From positions 806,001 to 870,000 of the forward strand of contig NZ_BAABJW010000002.1 in NCBI RefSeq assembly GCF_039543505.1: a DNA stretch of 64,000 nucleotides. Reading direction: 5' to 3'. This DNA is from Litoribaculum gwangyangense (GTDB taxonomy: Bacteria > Bacteroidota > Bacteroidia > Flavobacteriales > Flavobacteriaceae). The translations under genes were made by a program, and so were the position numbers. This document shows positions 24,918 to 32,814 of the stretch, piece by piece; positions within the stretch are counted from its first letter, which is position 1; the number at the start of each line of letters is the position of its first letter. The notes under the pieces are model-generated. The model saw nothing but the letters and a program-made list of their open reading frames with translations, ran no database searches and was not told the DNA's origin.

Positions 24918-27293
24918 TTAAATGTGACTCTTGGTGTAAAACTGGAAGCGCAATATATTTTTGATTCTCTTTCTAAAATTGGAACGTTGCTTAGGCAATT
25001 CTCCTAATAGTGCTTCCACCTCATCAAGCTCCACTCCATTTATTATAAACTGAAGTGATGATGATACAATCTCCTTAATATTGTTTAATAAATTTTCATC
25101 TGCCTTTGACCATAACCTGTTTGATCTACAAACTAAAAGTGGCAAATTGGAAGAGGCTATCAAATCTGCTGGATAATTAGTGTCAAGGATATTAGGCAAT
25201 TCTATAATAACATAATCTGGATGTTGAGTTGGTACCTTCACACCTTTTATTGTTAAATCATTATAGGTTTTGGCGTTAAAATATGCTTCATCAACCTCAT
25301 AAGACATGGATTCAGATTCATTTAAATAGTCTGATCGTTGAGCTAAAAATGGATGATTATAATCAATTCTTGGATCTTGATATCCTAACAATCGATGCAA
25401 CAGAGTAAATTGATTAGAGCTAATCTCTGGCTTATTAAGATTTGAGTGATTTAATACTAAAACCGATTTGCCAGCATGTTTAAGTTTTCTTGCTATATTT
25501 TTTGCAATTACCGTTTTACCTTCATTTTTCTGTGTACTAAATAAGGTAATAACTTTTGTATTATTAGCTGTATCTGCAGGCTTAAGGTTATGATTTAAAT
25601 TCTGCATAAACAGATCTAAAAGTCTTTCTTGAATACTGATTAAATCTATTTTATTATTGGTTTTAAAAATTTTAGAGAACATTCCCATTGATGGAATTTT
25701 AAGTTTGTCCTCCGCTACTTTTACGTTTTTTAGTGTATCATCAAAAAATTTCATCACTAACACAGTACCCAACAATAAGATAAAACTCATAAGTACAACA
25801 GCAATTATGATTATTTTTCGTTTTGAAGGAATAGGCTTTAATGGGAAGTATGGTGGATCTACAGCCTTTAAATTACTAGATAATTGTGTGTCTTGGTATT
25901 TTAATTTTGCCAAGTTCAATCCATGTAAAATTTCTAAATATTCTTGCTCTGCAACATTAATTTGACGTTCAATTTTTTTAAGATTGGCACCTGCTGGAGC
26001 ATATTTTGCATACTGCTGTTGAAATTCAGAATTCTGCTTATTCATTACTTCAATTTTGGCTTTTAGCCCTTCAGTTTCAACCACTTTATCAACCCATTCT
26101 GGTAATACTTTTGAAATAGGAACACCCTCAACAGAATTTTGGTAAGTATATAATTGCGCTACACTTGATTTGATTTCGTCCTGAAGAAGAGATGCTTGCT
26201 TTTTAAGCGCTTCAACATTTTGGGTGTTTTTTGAATCTCCAGATTTTGCCTCATGCATGGCAATTTCATAATTCAATTCTCCTAATCGTTTTTTGTTATC
26301 TAGAATGCGATTGCTTTTGTCTTGAACTAGTTCTTGAATTTCAAGCTTTTGCTCCAATTTTTTTGCAGATGCCTCCGAACTGGCAAGTTCAGCTCGTTTT
26401 TTATTGTACTCTACATCCATATCTTCTTTAACAATGGCAACAGCTTTACTTTGCTCATAATAATTGATAATGCTGTTTTCTTGATTAAACTTCAACAATA
26501 CAGATTCTATATCCTTTAATTTACTTTCTGATTGACTTAATTGAGCCTGAAAGTATTTTATTACAGCATCAGATCCATTTTCTTTTAGGTCCTTATATTT
26601 TTTAATACATACCTCATTAAAAATGGCCAATGTTTGCTGACATATTCCTGGGTCATCTGTCTCATAGCTAAGTTTTACTAAATCACTTGTTGTAACGCGT
26701 ATGGCCTTAACTTTAGAAATTGCTTCTATTGAATAATATGGATGATCATAATTTAGTAATGAATAGACAAAATTCGTGTTATCACTTTTCATTAAGTCCA
26801 TTAAATTAGCGACCGTTTTTTCATAAGCAATACTATCTACTGATTGAGGAATTGTATTAATAGTTGATTCACCTTTTGAATATGAATTGATGGTATCAGT
26901 TTTTGGATTAGATTTTATGACATATTTATAAATATCTTGTGGGATATCTTCTTTGATTTCGTTGTAAGTCTTTGAAGAAATAAATTTGCTATTAGGCTCG
27001 TTTAAAAGTAAATGTTGACTTAACAATCTTACAGCTACCTCTTCTTGAGTTTCTCTTGAATTTATAATATTAAGTAAATTATCAAATGCAATATTTGTAG
27101 CAAAATAGTTAAATGACTTGTCCATCTCTATTGAAGAACCTGAAGCCAAACCTGTATAAAGCATCGTTTGCGAATAATAACTATGCTTCGGATTACTTGT
27201 TAAAAGCATTGCCAAAAACCCAGTGAGTATAGGAATCATTACAAGAATGACCTTATGCTTAAGTACTAGTTTTATAAATTCTATAAGTTTCAT
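24918..27293 (-). CDS. Wzz-type chain-length regulator with degenerate tyrosine-kinase domain
   Basis: A 791-residue protein: a Wzz domain with first membrane helix about 15-33, a long coiled-coil periplasmic part (about 240-470), a second helix about 497-518 (IIIIAVVLMSFILLLG), then a BY-kinase-like domain (about 579-760). In that domain, Walker A survives as NEGKT (590-594). The Walker A' acidic residues are replaced (VLVLNHSN, 611-618), Walker B reads VIIELPN (Glu698 for Asp), and there is no C-terminal tyrosine cluster. So chain-length control is likely but autophosphorylation is doubtful. First gene of the downstream assembly operon. Confidence 0.85.
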   Translation of the reverse strand: MKLIEFIKLVLKHKVILVMIPILTGFLAMLLTSNPKHSYYSQTMLYTGLASGSSIEMDKSFNYFATNIAFDNLLNIINSRETQEEVAVRLLSQHLLLNEPNSKFISSKTYNEIKEDIPQDIYKYVIKSNPKTDTINSYSKGESTINTIPQSVDSIAYEKTVANLMDLMKSDNTNFVYSLLNYDHPYYSIEAISKVKAIRVTTSDLVKLSYETDDPGICQQTLAIFNEVCIKKYKDLKENGSDAVIKYFQAQLSQSESKLKDIESVLLKFNQENSIINYYEQSKAVAIVKEDMDVEYNKKRAELASSEASAKKLEQKLEIQELVQDKSNRILDNKKRLGELNYEIAMHEAKSGDSKNTQNVEALKKQASLLQDEIKSSVAQLYTYQNSVEGVPISKVLPEWVDKVVETEGLKAKIEVMNKQNSEFQQQYAKYAPAGANLKKIERQINVAEQEYLEILHGLNLAKLKYQDTQLSSNLKAVDPPYFPLKPIPSKRKIIIIAVVLMSFILLLGTVLVMKFFDDTLKNVKVAEDKLKIPSMGMFSKIFKTNNKIDLISIQERLLDLFMQNLNHNLKPADTANNTKVITLFSTQKNEGKTVIAKNIARKLKHAGKSVLVLNHSNLNKPEISSNQFTLLHRLLGYQDPRIDYNHPFLAQRSDYLNESESMSYEVDEAYFNAKTYNDLTIKGVKVPTQHPDYVIIELPNILDTNYPADLIASSNLPLLVCRSNRLWSKADENLLNNIKEIVSSSLQFIINGVELDEVEALLGELPKQRSNFRKRIKNILRFQFYTKSHI

Positions 27294-27331
27294 TTAATAC
27301 AAATGTTATTTTTTAAGTATAATTTCTGATT

Positions 27332-27339
27332 CAAAATTA
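27332..27339 (-). promoter_or_regulatory. -7 box of the wzz operon
   Basis: Minus-strand TAATTTTG matches TAnnTTTG, 38 bases before the wzz start and 29 bp from the TTCG half-site at 27369. Confidence 0.6.
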
Positions 27340-27368
27340 CTAGCAACTAAGAGGTAATTACCTTGAAT

Positions 27369-27422
27369 TTCGTTGGATTGGAATAATGTGTAGATGAGTG
27401 AACTCTTTATTGAGTTTAAGTG
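27369..27422 (-). promoter_or_regulatory. Three-part operator upstream of wzz
   Basis: Plus-strand half-sites TTCGTTGGATT (27369), GTAGATGAGTG (27390) and GAGTTTAAGTG (27412) are spaced 21 and 22 bp. Proximal and middle elements share the TTCG/GTAG pattern of the other four sites. Confidence 0.6.
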
Positions 27423-27485
27423 ATTTGACTAAATACAACTCTTAAATCATAAAATCAATTAACTAATTGTTTCGATATTCATAAA

Positions 27486-27519
27486 AAAGTCTCTCAATTT
27501 TCATTTTTTGAGAGACTTT
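27486..27519 (-). terminator. Rho-independent terminator after the TolC-like gene
   Basis: A perfect 12-bp stem (AAAGTCTCTCAA at 27486-27497, TTGAGAGACTTT at 27508-27519) with a 10-base loop is followed on the minus strand by a T-run. It lies 27 bases past the TolC-like stop and separates the ugd unit from the wzz unit. Confidence 0.85.
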
Positions 27520-27545
27520 AATAATAAATTTTATTAGCCTTAGGT

Positions 27546-28280
27546 TTATCTAATCTCAACACCAGTTAAGTTTTCCAAGAGTTTTTTTGTAACGACAAAG
27601 TCTGATTTAGCTTCCGAAAACTCCGCGGCTATTCTTGAGGTCATATCTGAAATCCTTACATATTCTGAAATGGCAATCAAACCATTTTTGAACTCTTTTT
27701 CTACCATTTCCATATTAACTCTGGCATTTCCCAAATTGGACGCTCTTAATTCTAATAAGTTTTGTTTCAAAAGTAGATCTTCGTAATAACGAATTACCAA
27801 TTCTCTTAATTCATCTTCTTGAGATTTCGCTAAACTTCTCGCTTGTTCTAGTTCTGCTTTAGCTTGTTTTATTTGAGATTTCCGATTAATTACATCAAAA
27901 ACAGGAATCTTTAAATACAAGCCAACATTATAGTTAAGTTGCTGGGTATTACTTGCTAGATTTACGGTTGAATTATCGCCACTAATTGAGGAAAAATTAT
28001 TGAACGTCCCATATCTTGTATCAGCTTGAACTCCAAAATTAGTCGTCCAATATTGACGTTTATATTTTAAATTAGATTCCTTAGCTTCAATTTCTAATTT
28101 TCTATAGTTAACCATCCCATTATGAACAAGAGCTGAATCTATTAACTCGTTTAGCTGAGGTATCAATAATGAAATAGAATTTGTGTTCATGCTACTTTCT
28201 ATATTATTTTGAGCATTAATGTCCTTGCTTGCAACATTAAAAACAAATAGCATTGCAATTATTTTATACATATTTTTCAT
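27546..28280 (-). CDS. Short TolC-family outer-membrane efflux protein
   Basis: A 244-residue protein with a signal peptide (about 1-23, ending before QNN). It carries one TolC-type repeat: long helices (QIKQAKAELEQARSLAKSQEDELRELVIRYYEDLL near 140) around a beta-like segment with NLASNTQQLNYNVGLYLKIPVFD. Normal TolC proteins have two such repeats in 420-480 residues, so this is about half length, although the reading frame ends cleanly at a terminator. It might act as an outer-membrane or periplasmic component for polysaccharide export. It is 15 bases downstream of the sugar transferase. Confidence 0.78.
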   Translation of the reverse strand: MKNMYKIIAMLFVFNVASKDINAQNNIESSMNTNSISLLIPQLNELIDSALVHNGMVNYRKLEIEAKESNLKYKRQYWTTNFGVQADTRYGTFNNFSSISGDNSTVNLASNTQQLNYNVGLYLKIPVFDVINRKSQIKQAKAELEQARSLAKSQEDELRELVIRYYEDLLLKQNLLELRASNLGNARVNMEMVEKEFKNGLIAISEYVRISDMTSRIAAEFSEAKSDFVVTKKLLENLTGVEIR

Positions 28281-28295
28281 GATTCTTTGGGTAAA

Positions 28296-29483
28296 TTAAA
28301 CAGTGCTTTTTTGAATCAACCCAGGAAAAGTCCTTAAGATTAATTTCATGTCGTACCAAAATGAATACCTATTTCCTGTGAAGTTATCGGCATATTCATT
28401 GTCGAGTCGCATACGTTCTTCTTCAGACATATTTCCTCCTCTGCCTCTCAATTCTACTTGCCATAATCCCGTAATTCCTGCTGGTGCTAAAAATCGTTTT
28501 GACATGGCATCTTTTGTTAATAATTCAGCTTCGTAAACTGGAAGTGGACGGTTTCCAACGATAGACATATCTCCCTTGATTACATTAATTAACTGCGGTA
28601 ATTCATCTATACTTGTATTTCGAATAAATTTTCCTACTCTTGTGATTCTTGGATCGTCCAAAATTTTTATAAATGTCGAGTTTTTTGTTTCTATATCTTT
28701 TTTCTGCTGGCTATACCAATTATCGCATATTTCGTTTTCATTAATATATAATACTGGAGAACAAAAACTACCATCGTCCAACTTACTGCACTCAGGGCAA
28801 GGCGCATTGAAATTAATTGTCTTTTCTTCTGTATCCTTTTTGTATTGGTTATTCTTCTTCGCCAAATCTTTAATCATTTGATCAGATCCGGTTCGCATGG
28901 ACCGAAGTTTATAAAAATCGAAAGTTTGACGTCCCACCCTTTTAGCTATATAGTAGACTTTTCCTTTGGATTCTAATCGAATTGCCAACATGGTTAACAA
29001 CATTAATGGTGCAATTCCAATTAATACTAATGAGGCAAAAACAATATCAAATAATCGTTTTGACAACGGGAGCTTGTAGGATTGATCATTAACTTTATTA
29101 CTTAAAACATCTATTTTAAGACATTGCATTTTATATAAGGACTGCGCTCTTTCAATAATTTGCTGTTTATCTGTTGAAACTGACACAAAATAATCATTAA
29201 TACCTTTATTAAACGCTGTAGTAAATAGTTTTGCATTGTACTCTTCAGATAGTAAAATGAACGGTATTTTCTTATAATCGTTTCCGTTATTTAACATGTC
29301 ATAGAAGAACAAACCTGAATTTCCAGGTAACTTATATTCGCATATTACAACGTCGATATCATCATTTCTTTTAATAAAATTTATGGCTTCAATACTGTTA
29401 CTTACTGCATTAAATATTATGTTCTTGTCATTTGCAATCGGCTCAAGTTCTTCAGGTGAATTCCCTACATATAATATAATCAT
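28296..29483 (-). CDS. Pseudo-receiver domain fused to initiating sugar transferase
   Basis: A 395-residue fusion. Residues 1-118 have the receiver fold, but the acidic pocket is GN (7-8), the phospho-Asp site is Glu49 (VVICEYKLPG), and the Lys-Pro is Ser101-Val102, so it cannot be phosphorylated normally. A membrane helix (about 147-170) leads to a bacterial sugar transferase (WbaP/WcaJ type): KRVGRQTFDFYKLRSM, GKFIRNTSIDELPQLINVIKGDMSIVGNRPLP (282-315) and GITGLWQVELRGRG. It would start repeat-unit synthesis by placing a sugar phosphate on undecaprenyl phosphate. An insertion with four Cys (229, 232, 241, 253) interrupts the catalytic domain. Confidence 0.87.
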   Translation of the reverse strand: MIILYVGNSPEELEPIANDKNIIFNAVSNSIEAINFIKRNDDIDVVICEYKLPGNSGLFFYDMLNNGNDYKKIPFILLSEEYNAKLFTTAFNKGINDYFVSVSTDKQQIIERAQSLYKMQCLKIDVLSNKVNDQSYKLPLSKRLFDIVFASLVLIGIAPLMLLTMLAIRLESKGKVYYIAKRVGRQTFDFYKLRSMRTGSDQMIKDLAKKNNQYKKDTEEKTINFNAPCPECSKLDDGSFCSPVLYINENEICDNWYSQQKKDIETKNSTFIKILDDPRITRVGKFIRNTSIDELPQLINVIKGDMSIVGNRPLPVYEAELLTKDAMSKRFLAPAGITGLWQVELRGRGGNMSEEERMRLDNEYADNFTGNRYSFWYDMKLILRTFPGLIQKSTV

Positions 29484-29527
29484 GTCGAAATAATTTAAAT
29501 TAGAAATGTTTAACTATTGAATACATT

Positions 29528-29914
29528 CTACCAAGCACTGGCGTAGTGAATTGGGAAGAGATTTTTTTTAACAACTTCTTTGAGTTCATCCGGGTTAAAA
29601 GGTTTAGCTAAATAATCTTGTGCACCTATTTGATAACACTTTACGCGTTCTTTACTTTCGGTACGACCTGAAAGCATAATTACTGGTGTATGCTTAGTAA
29701 ATCCTTTTAATCTTACCTCTTTTAAGAATTCAAAACCATCCATATTTGACATTTGAATATCGCTGATAATAAGGTCTGGTATATTAGTATTTAACCAATT
29801 TAAGGCTTCCAATCCTGAATTTTTTGTTACAACAATATGCTCTGGTGATAAAAAGTTTTCCAATAACACACAAATGGTTCTCTCATCATCTACGACTAAT
29901 ACTTTTTTCTTCAT
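29528..29914 (-). CDS. Single-domain response regulator
   Basis: A 128-residue CheY-like receiver with all key residues: acidic pocket Asp9-Asp10-Glu11, phosphoacceptor Asp52 (LIISDIQM), Ser/Thr switch in MLSGR and Lys in LAKPFN. No output domain. It lies between ugd and the pseudo-receiver sugar transferase in the same transcription unit, so its target may be the pseudo-receiver or the transferase itself rather than DNA. The partner kinase could be the histidine kinase at 32801-34801. Confidence 0.9.
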   Translation of the reverse strand: MKKKVLVVDDERTICVLLENFLSPEHIVVTKNSGLEALNWLNTNIPDLIISDIQMSNMDGFEFLKEVRLKGFTKHTPVIMLSGRTESKERVKCYQIGAQDYLAKPFNPDELKEVVKKNLFPIHYASAW

Positions 29915-29966
29915 GATATTAGATTTAATTTTTTGATTTTAAATTATTGTTGGATAAAACTAAATA

Positions 29967-31325
29967 TTAACAAGCAGAGCTTAATTCAGGTTTTAATAAA
30001 CTTTTTATCGTATTAATACCAATACATATGTAGTCAAAACCCATTTTCAACATTTCTGATTTATCATAAATATTTCTTCCGTCAAATACGACTGGAGAAT
30101 TCAAGAGTTTTTGAACAATTTTAAAATTTGGTATTTTAAACTCTGACCATTCGGTTAAAACAGCTAAACAATCTGCATCAATTAGAGCTTCATATTGATC
30201 ACTGTAATAAGATATTGAATCTCCAAAATGATGTTTTGCTTCATTTATAGCAACCGGATCGTAAGCTTTAACATTGGCTCCTGCCTTTAAAAGACTATTT
30301 ACAATTTCCAATGAAGGTGCTTCGCGCATATCATCAGTTTGAGGTTTAAAGGAAAGCCCCCAAATTGCTATAGTTTTATCTTTTAAATCACCATTAAAGT
30401 AGTTCAATATTTTATTATAAAGTACTGCCTTTTGTTTTTTGTTAACTGCTTCCACCGCTTTTAAAACCTGTAAATCATAGTTATACTCTTTTCCTGTTTT
30501 AATTAATGCCTGCACATCTTTTGGAAAGCATGAACCACCATAACCGATACCAGGATAAATAAATTTATTTCCTATTCTTCCATCTGAACCAATGCCATTT
30601 CTTACATTATTAATATCGGCACCAACAATTTCACAAAGGTTTGCTATGTCGTTTATAAAACTAATTTTAGTAGCTAGCATAGAATTGGCAGCATATTTTG
30701 TCATTTCTGCTGAAACCACATCCATGACGATTATGGGATGACCGTTTAGCGTAAAAGGCTTGTATAAGTTCCTCAACAATTCTTCTGCTCTTGTACTATC
30801 TGCACCTACTACAATTCTATCTGGTTTTAGAAAATCTTCGATAGCCGCTCCCTCCTTTAAGAATTCAGGGTTAGAGGCGATATCAAACTCTATTGATATA
30901 TTTCTTTTTTTTAATTCTTCCTTAATGGCGCTTTTTACCTTTAAAGATGTACCAACAGGCACCGTACTTTTTGTTACAACCAACGTATAATCATCCATAT
31001 ATTTGCCACAATCACGAGCAACTTGAATAACATATTTTAAGTCTGCGCTGCCATCTTCATCTGGTGGCGTACCAACACAAATAAAAATTACATCACAACC
31101 TTTAACTGCTTTTGCAATGTTTGTTGTAAATCTTAAACGACCTTTATCCATGTTTCTTGTAATCATTTCTCCTAAACCAGGTTCATAAATAGGAATAATA
31201 CCTTTGTTTAAATTTTCTATCTTGTTACGATCAACATCTACACATTCAACGTCGATCCCTACTTCTGAAAAACAGGCGCCAGTTACTAGACCTACATATC
31301 CACTTCCTACAATTGTTATTTTCAT
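29967..31325 (-). CDS. ugd: UDP-glucose 6-dehydrogenase
   Basis: A 452-residue enzyme that oxidises UDP-glucose to UDP-glucuronate with two NAD+. It has the N-terminal NAD loop GSGYVGLVTGACFSEVG, the catalytic Cys in GIGYGGSCFPKD (about 259-270) and the C-terminal UDP-binding domain (WGLSFKPQTDDMREAPS near 322). The length is normal. It opens the first polysaccharide operon and predicts a uronic acid in the polymer. It is preceded by an unusually long leader (about 190 bases). Confidence 0.95.
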   Translation of the reverse strand: MKITIVGSGYVGLVTGACFSEVGIDVECVDVDRNKIENLNKGIIPIYEPGLGEMITRNMDKGRLRFTTNIAKAVKGCDVIFICVGTPPDEDGSADLKYVIQVARDCGKYMDDYTLVVTKSTVPVGTSLKVKSAIKEELKKRNISIEFDIASNPEFLKEGAAIEDFLKPDRIVVGADSTRAEELLRNLYKPFTLNGHPIIVMDVVSAEMTKYAANSMLATKISFINDIANLCEIVGADINNVRNGIGSDGRIGNKFIYPGIGYGGSCFPKDVQALIKTGKEYNYDLQVLKAVEAVNKKQKAVLYNKILNYFNGDLKDKTIAIWGLSFKPQTDDMREAPSLEIVNSLLKAGANVKAYDPVAINEAKHHFGDSISYYSDQYEALIDADCLAVLTEWSEFKIPNFKIVQKLLNSPVVFDGRNIYDKSEMLKMGFDYICIGINTIKSLLKPELSSAC

Positions 31326-31440
31326 GATTTTATTATTTTTTTAATTATTAACAACATTATTTTCGGCTTTTACAAATAATTATTTATTTCTAATAATTTT
31401 CCGCCTTTTTATTTTTTAGTAATCATTTTTTATCTTTCTC

Positions 31441-31457
31441 AAGGAATACCATTCCTT
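31441..31457. other. Perfect hairpin in the ugd leader
   Basis: AAGGAAT (31441-31447) and ATTCCTT (31451-31457) flank a three-base loop. It would form in the 5' leader of the ugd transcript and is not followed by a T-run on the minus strand, so it is more likely a leader structure than a terminator. Confidence 0.45.
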
Positions 31458-31522
31458 CTAGTTGTTTTATTTTCATTAGTGTTTTTTTTTAAACTTTAAA
31501 TAAATGGTCACTAATTATGATG

Positions 31523-31530
31523 CAAACTTA
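31523..31530 (-). promoter_or_regulatory. -7 box of the ugd operon
   Basis: Minus-strand TAAGTTTG matches TAnnTTTG, 29 bp from the TTCG half-site at 31560 and 197 bases before the ugd start. Confidence 0.6.
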
Positions 31531-31559
31531 AAACATGATGTAACCTAAGGTGGCTATAT

Positions 31560-31613
31560 TTCGATGAATGCCTGTATAAGTGTAGGTAAGTGGAACTTTT
31601 GCTTTGATAAATA
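31560..31613 (-). promoter_or_regulatory. Operator-like repeats upstream of ugd
   Basis: Plus-strand TTCGATGAATG (31560) and GTAGGTAAGTG (31582) are 22 bp apart; a weak third element TTTGATAAATA (31603) is 21 bp further. Same geometry as the wzz and phosphoribosyltransferase-HAD sites. Confidence 0.6.
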
Positions 31614-31775
31614 ATTAATTGTCGGAGATAATTATTTTTAAAACAAACAAGGATAAATAAACTTTAGTAAAATTCTATTCTACCAAAATCATTAATACTA
31701 GGTATTTAGATATAAATCTCTCAGAAAGATTTAATCAAAGTCACACAGAAATAAAATAAATGTCGAAAAGAGATT

Positions 31776-32486
31776 TTATAAAAGATTGAGCCGTTTCATT
31801 AGCTCTGGGCGATTGGAGCGACTTACTGGAATTACGTCTTTTTTTATCAGTACACTGTTATCTTCAATATCAATTATTTTTTTTGTATTAATAACAAATG
31901 AACGATGTACTTTTAGGAATAAATGCTCAGGAAGTTTATCCTCAATTTTCTTTAAAGTAGAATGTACTGTATAATTTTTATCTTCAGTTTTTATAAGTAT
32001 GTAATCACCCTTTGCCTCAATTAAATAAATACTGGGAATATCTATTTTTATAAGTCGCCTATCTATATTAACATATAAATCATTCCCCAATGTTGTTTCT
32101 TCTCTATTTAAATTGGAAACTACTTTTGAAGGTTCAAAAGAGGATTTTGCCTTCTCAATGGCTTTATTGAATCTGTCTTGTAAAACTGGTTTAACCAAAT
32201 AATCAACAATACACTCATACTCAAAGGCCTGAATAGCAAAATTTGAATCAGAAGTGGTAAGAATTATTTTTGGTGGATTTTTCAAGGTTTCGATAAAATC
32301 AAACCCAGTAAAATCTGGCATGTGAATATCTAAAAAAATTAAATCTACTTCATTTTGATTCAGATATTTAATTGCTTGAATTGCATTTGGAAATTCTTGA
32401 ATAACATGTAGATGTTTTTCATTGGCGCATAATTGACTAATTATAGCCCTTGCGGTTGCTTCATCATCAATAATAATACAATTCAT
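31776..32486 (-). CDS. LytTR-family response regulator
   Basis: A 236-residue regulator. Residues 1-120 are a receiver with acidic pocket Asp7-Asp8-Glu9, phosphoacceptor Asp53 (IFLDIHMPDF), Thr switch (LTTSD) and Lys in YLVKPV. Residues about 140-236 are a LytTR DNA-binding domain (IPSIYLIEAKGDYILIKTED, HLFLKVHRSFVIN, VIPVSRSNRPELMKRL). LytTR domains bind tandem repeats spaced about two helical turns apart. It closes the H-NOX/kinase operon and lies next to the polysaccharide cluster, making it the best candidate to bind the repeats found at five promoters here. Confidence 0.92.
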   Translation of the reverse strand: MNCIIIDDEATARAIISQLCANEKHLHVIQEFPNAIQAIKYLNQNEVDLIFLDIHMPDFTGFDFIETLKNPPKIILTTSDSNFAIQAFEYECIVDYLVKPVLQDRFNKAIEKAKSSFEPSKVVSNLNREETTLGNDLYVNIDRRLIKIDIPSIYLIEAKGDYILIKTEDKNYTVHSTLKKIEDKLPEHLFLKVHRSFVINTKKIIDIEDNSVLIKKDVIPVSRSNRPELMKRLNLL

Positions 32487-32496
32487 TGAATACTAA

Positions 32497-32814
32497 TTAT
32501 AACTGTTTTAAATAATTAGTTATGGTATTTAAAATGGACTCAAACTCTTTACTTAAATCGGAATTACCTTCCAATAAATTGTTTTCGAATGCCACAGCTA
32601 TGCCATAACTTTTTTCAAGACCTAAAATACTAATTTTATGTTTAAGTTTATGAACATTTCCTGCCGCTAGTTTAAAATTATATTTATTTAAATTATTAAA
32701 AAACTCTTCTTTTTCTGTTGGGAATTCTTCTTTAATAATAGTTATGATTTTATTTTCAAACTCCAGATTACCACCGGACATACTTGTTATGTAGGATAAA
32801 TTAGGTGTCTCCAT
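32497..32814 (-). CDS. Hpt domain phosphotransfer protein
   Basis: A 105-residue all-helical protein with the phosphotransfer motif NVHKLKHKIS, in which His55 is the expected phosphorylated residue. Stand-alone Hpt proteins pass phosphate between a receiver and a second receiver in multi-step relays. Its start overlaps the kinase gene by 14 bases, and the LytTR gene starts 10 bases after its stop, so it probably links the two. Confidence 0.85.
   Translation of the reverse strand: METPNLSYITSMSGGNLEFENKIITIIKEEFPTEKEEFFNNLNKYNFKLAAGNVHKLKHKISILGLEKSYGIAVAFENNLLEGNSDLSKEFESILNTITNYLKQL

Larger units (their letters stand above)
31326..31775 (-). other. 450-bp intergenic region: ugd leader, promoter and operator
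   Basis: No gene is seen. Reading on the minus strand from the LytTR gene end: a weak dyad (31713-31733, TAAATCT/AGATTTA), the operator half-sites (31560-31613), the -7 box (31523-31530) and then a leader of about 190 bases that holds a perfect hairpin (31441-31457). The rest is AT-rich with no recognised riboswitch. Confidence 0.6.
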
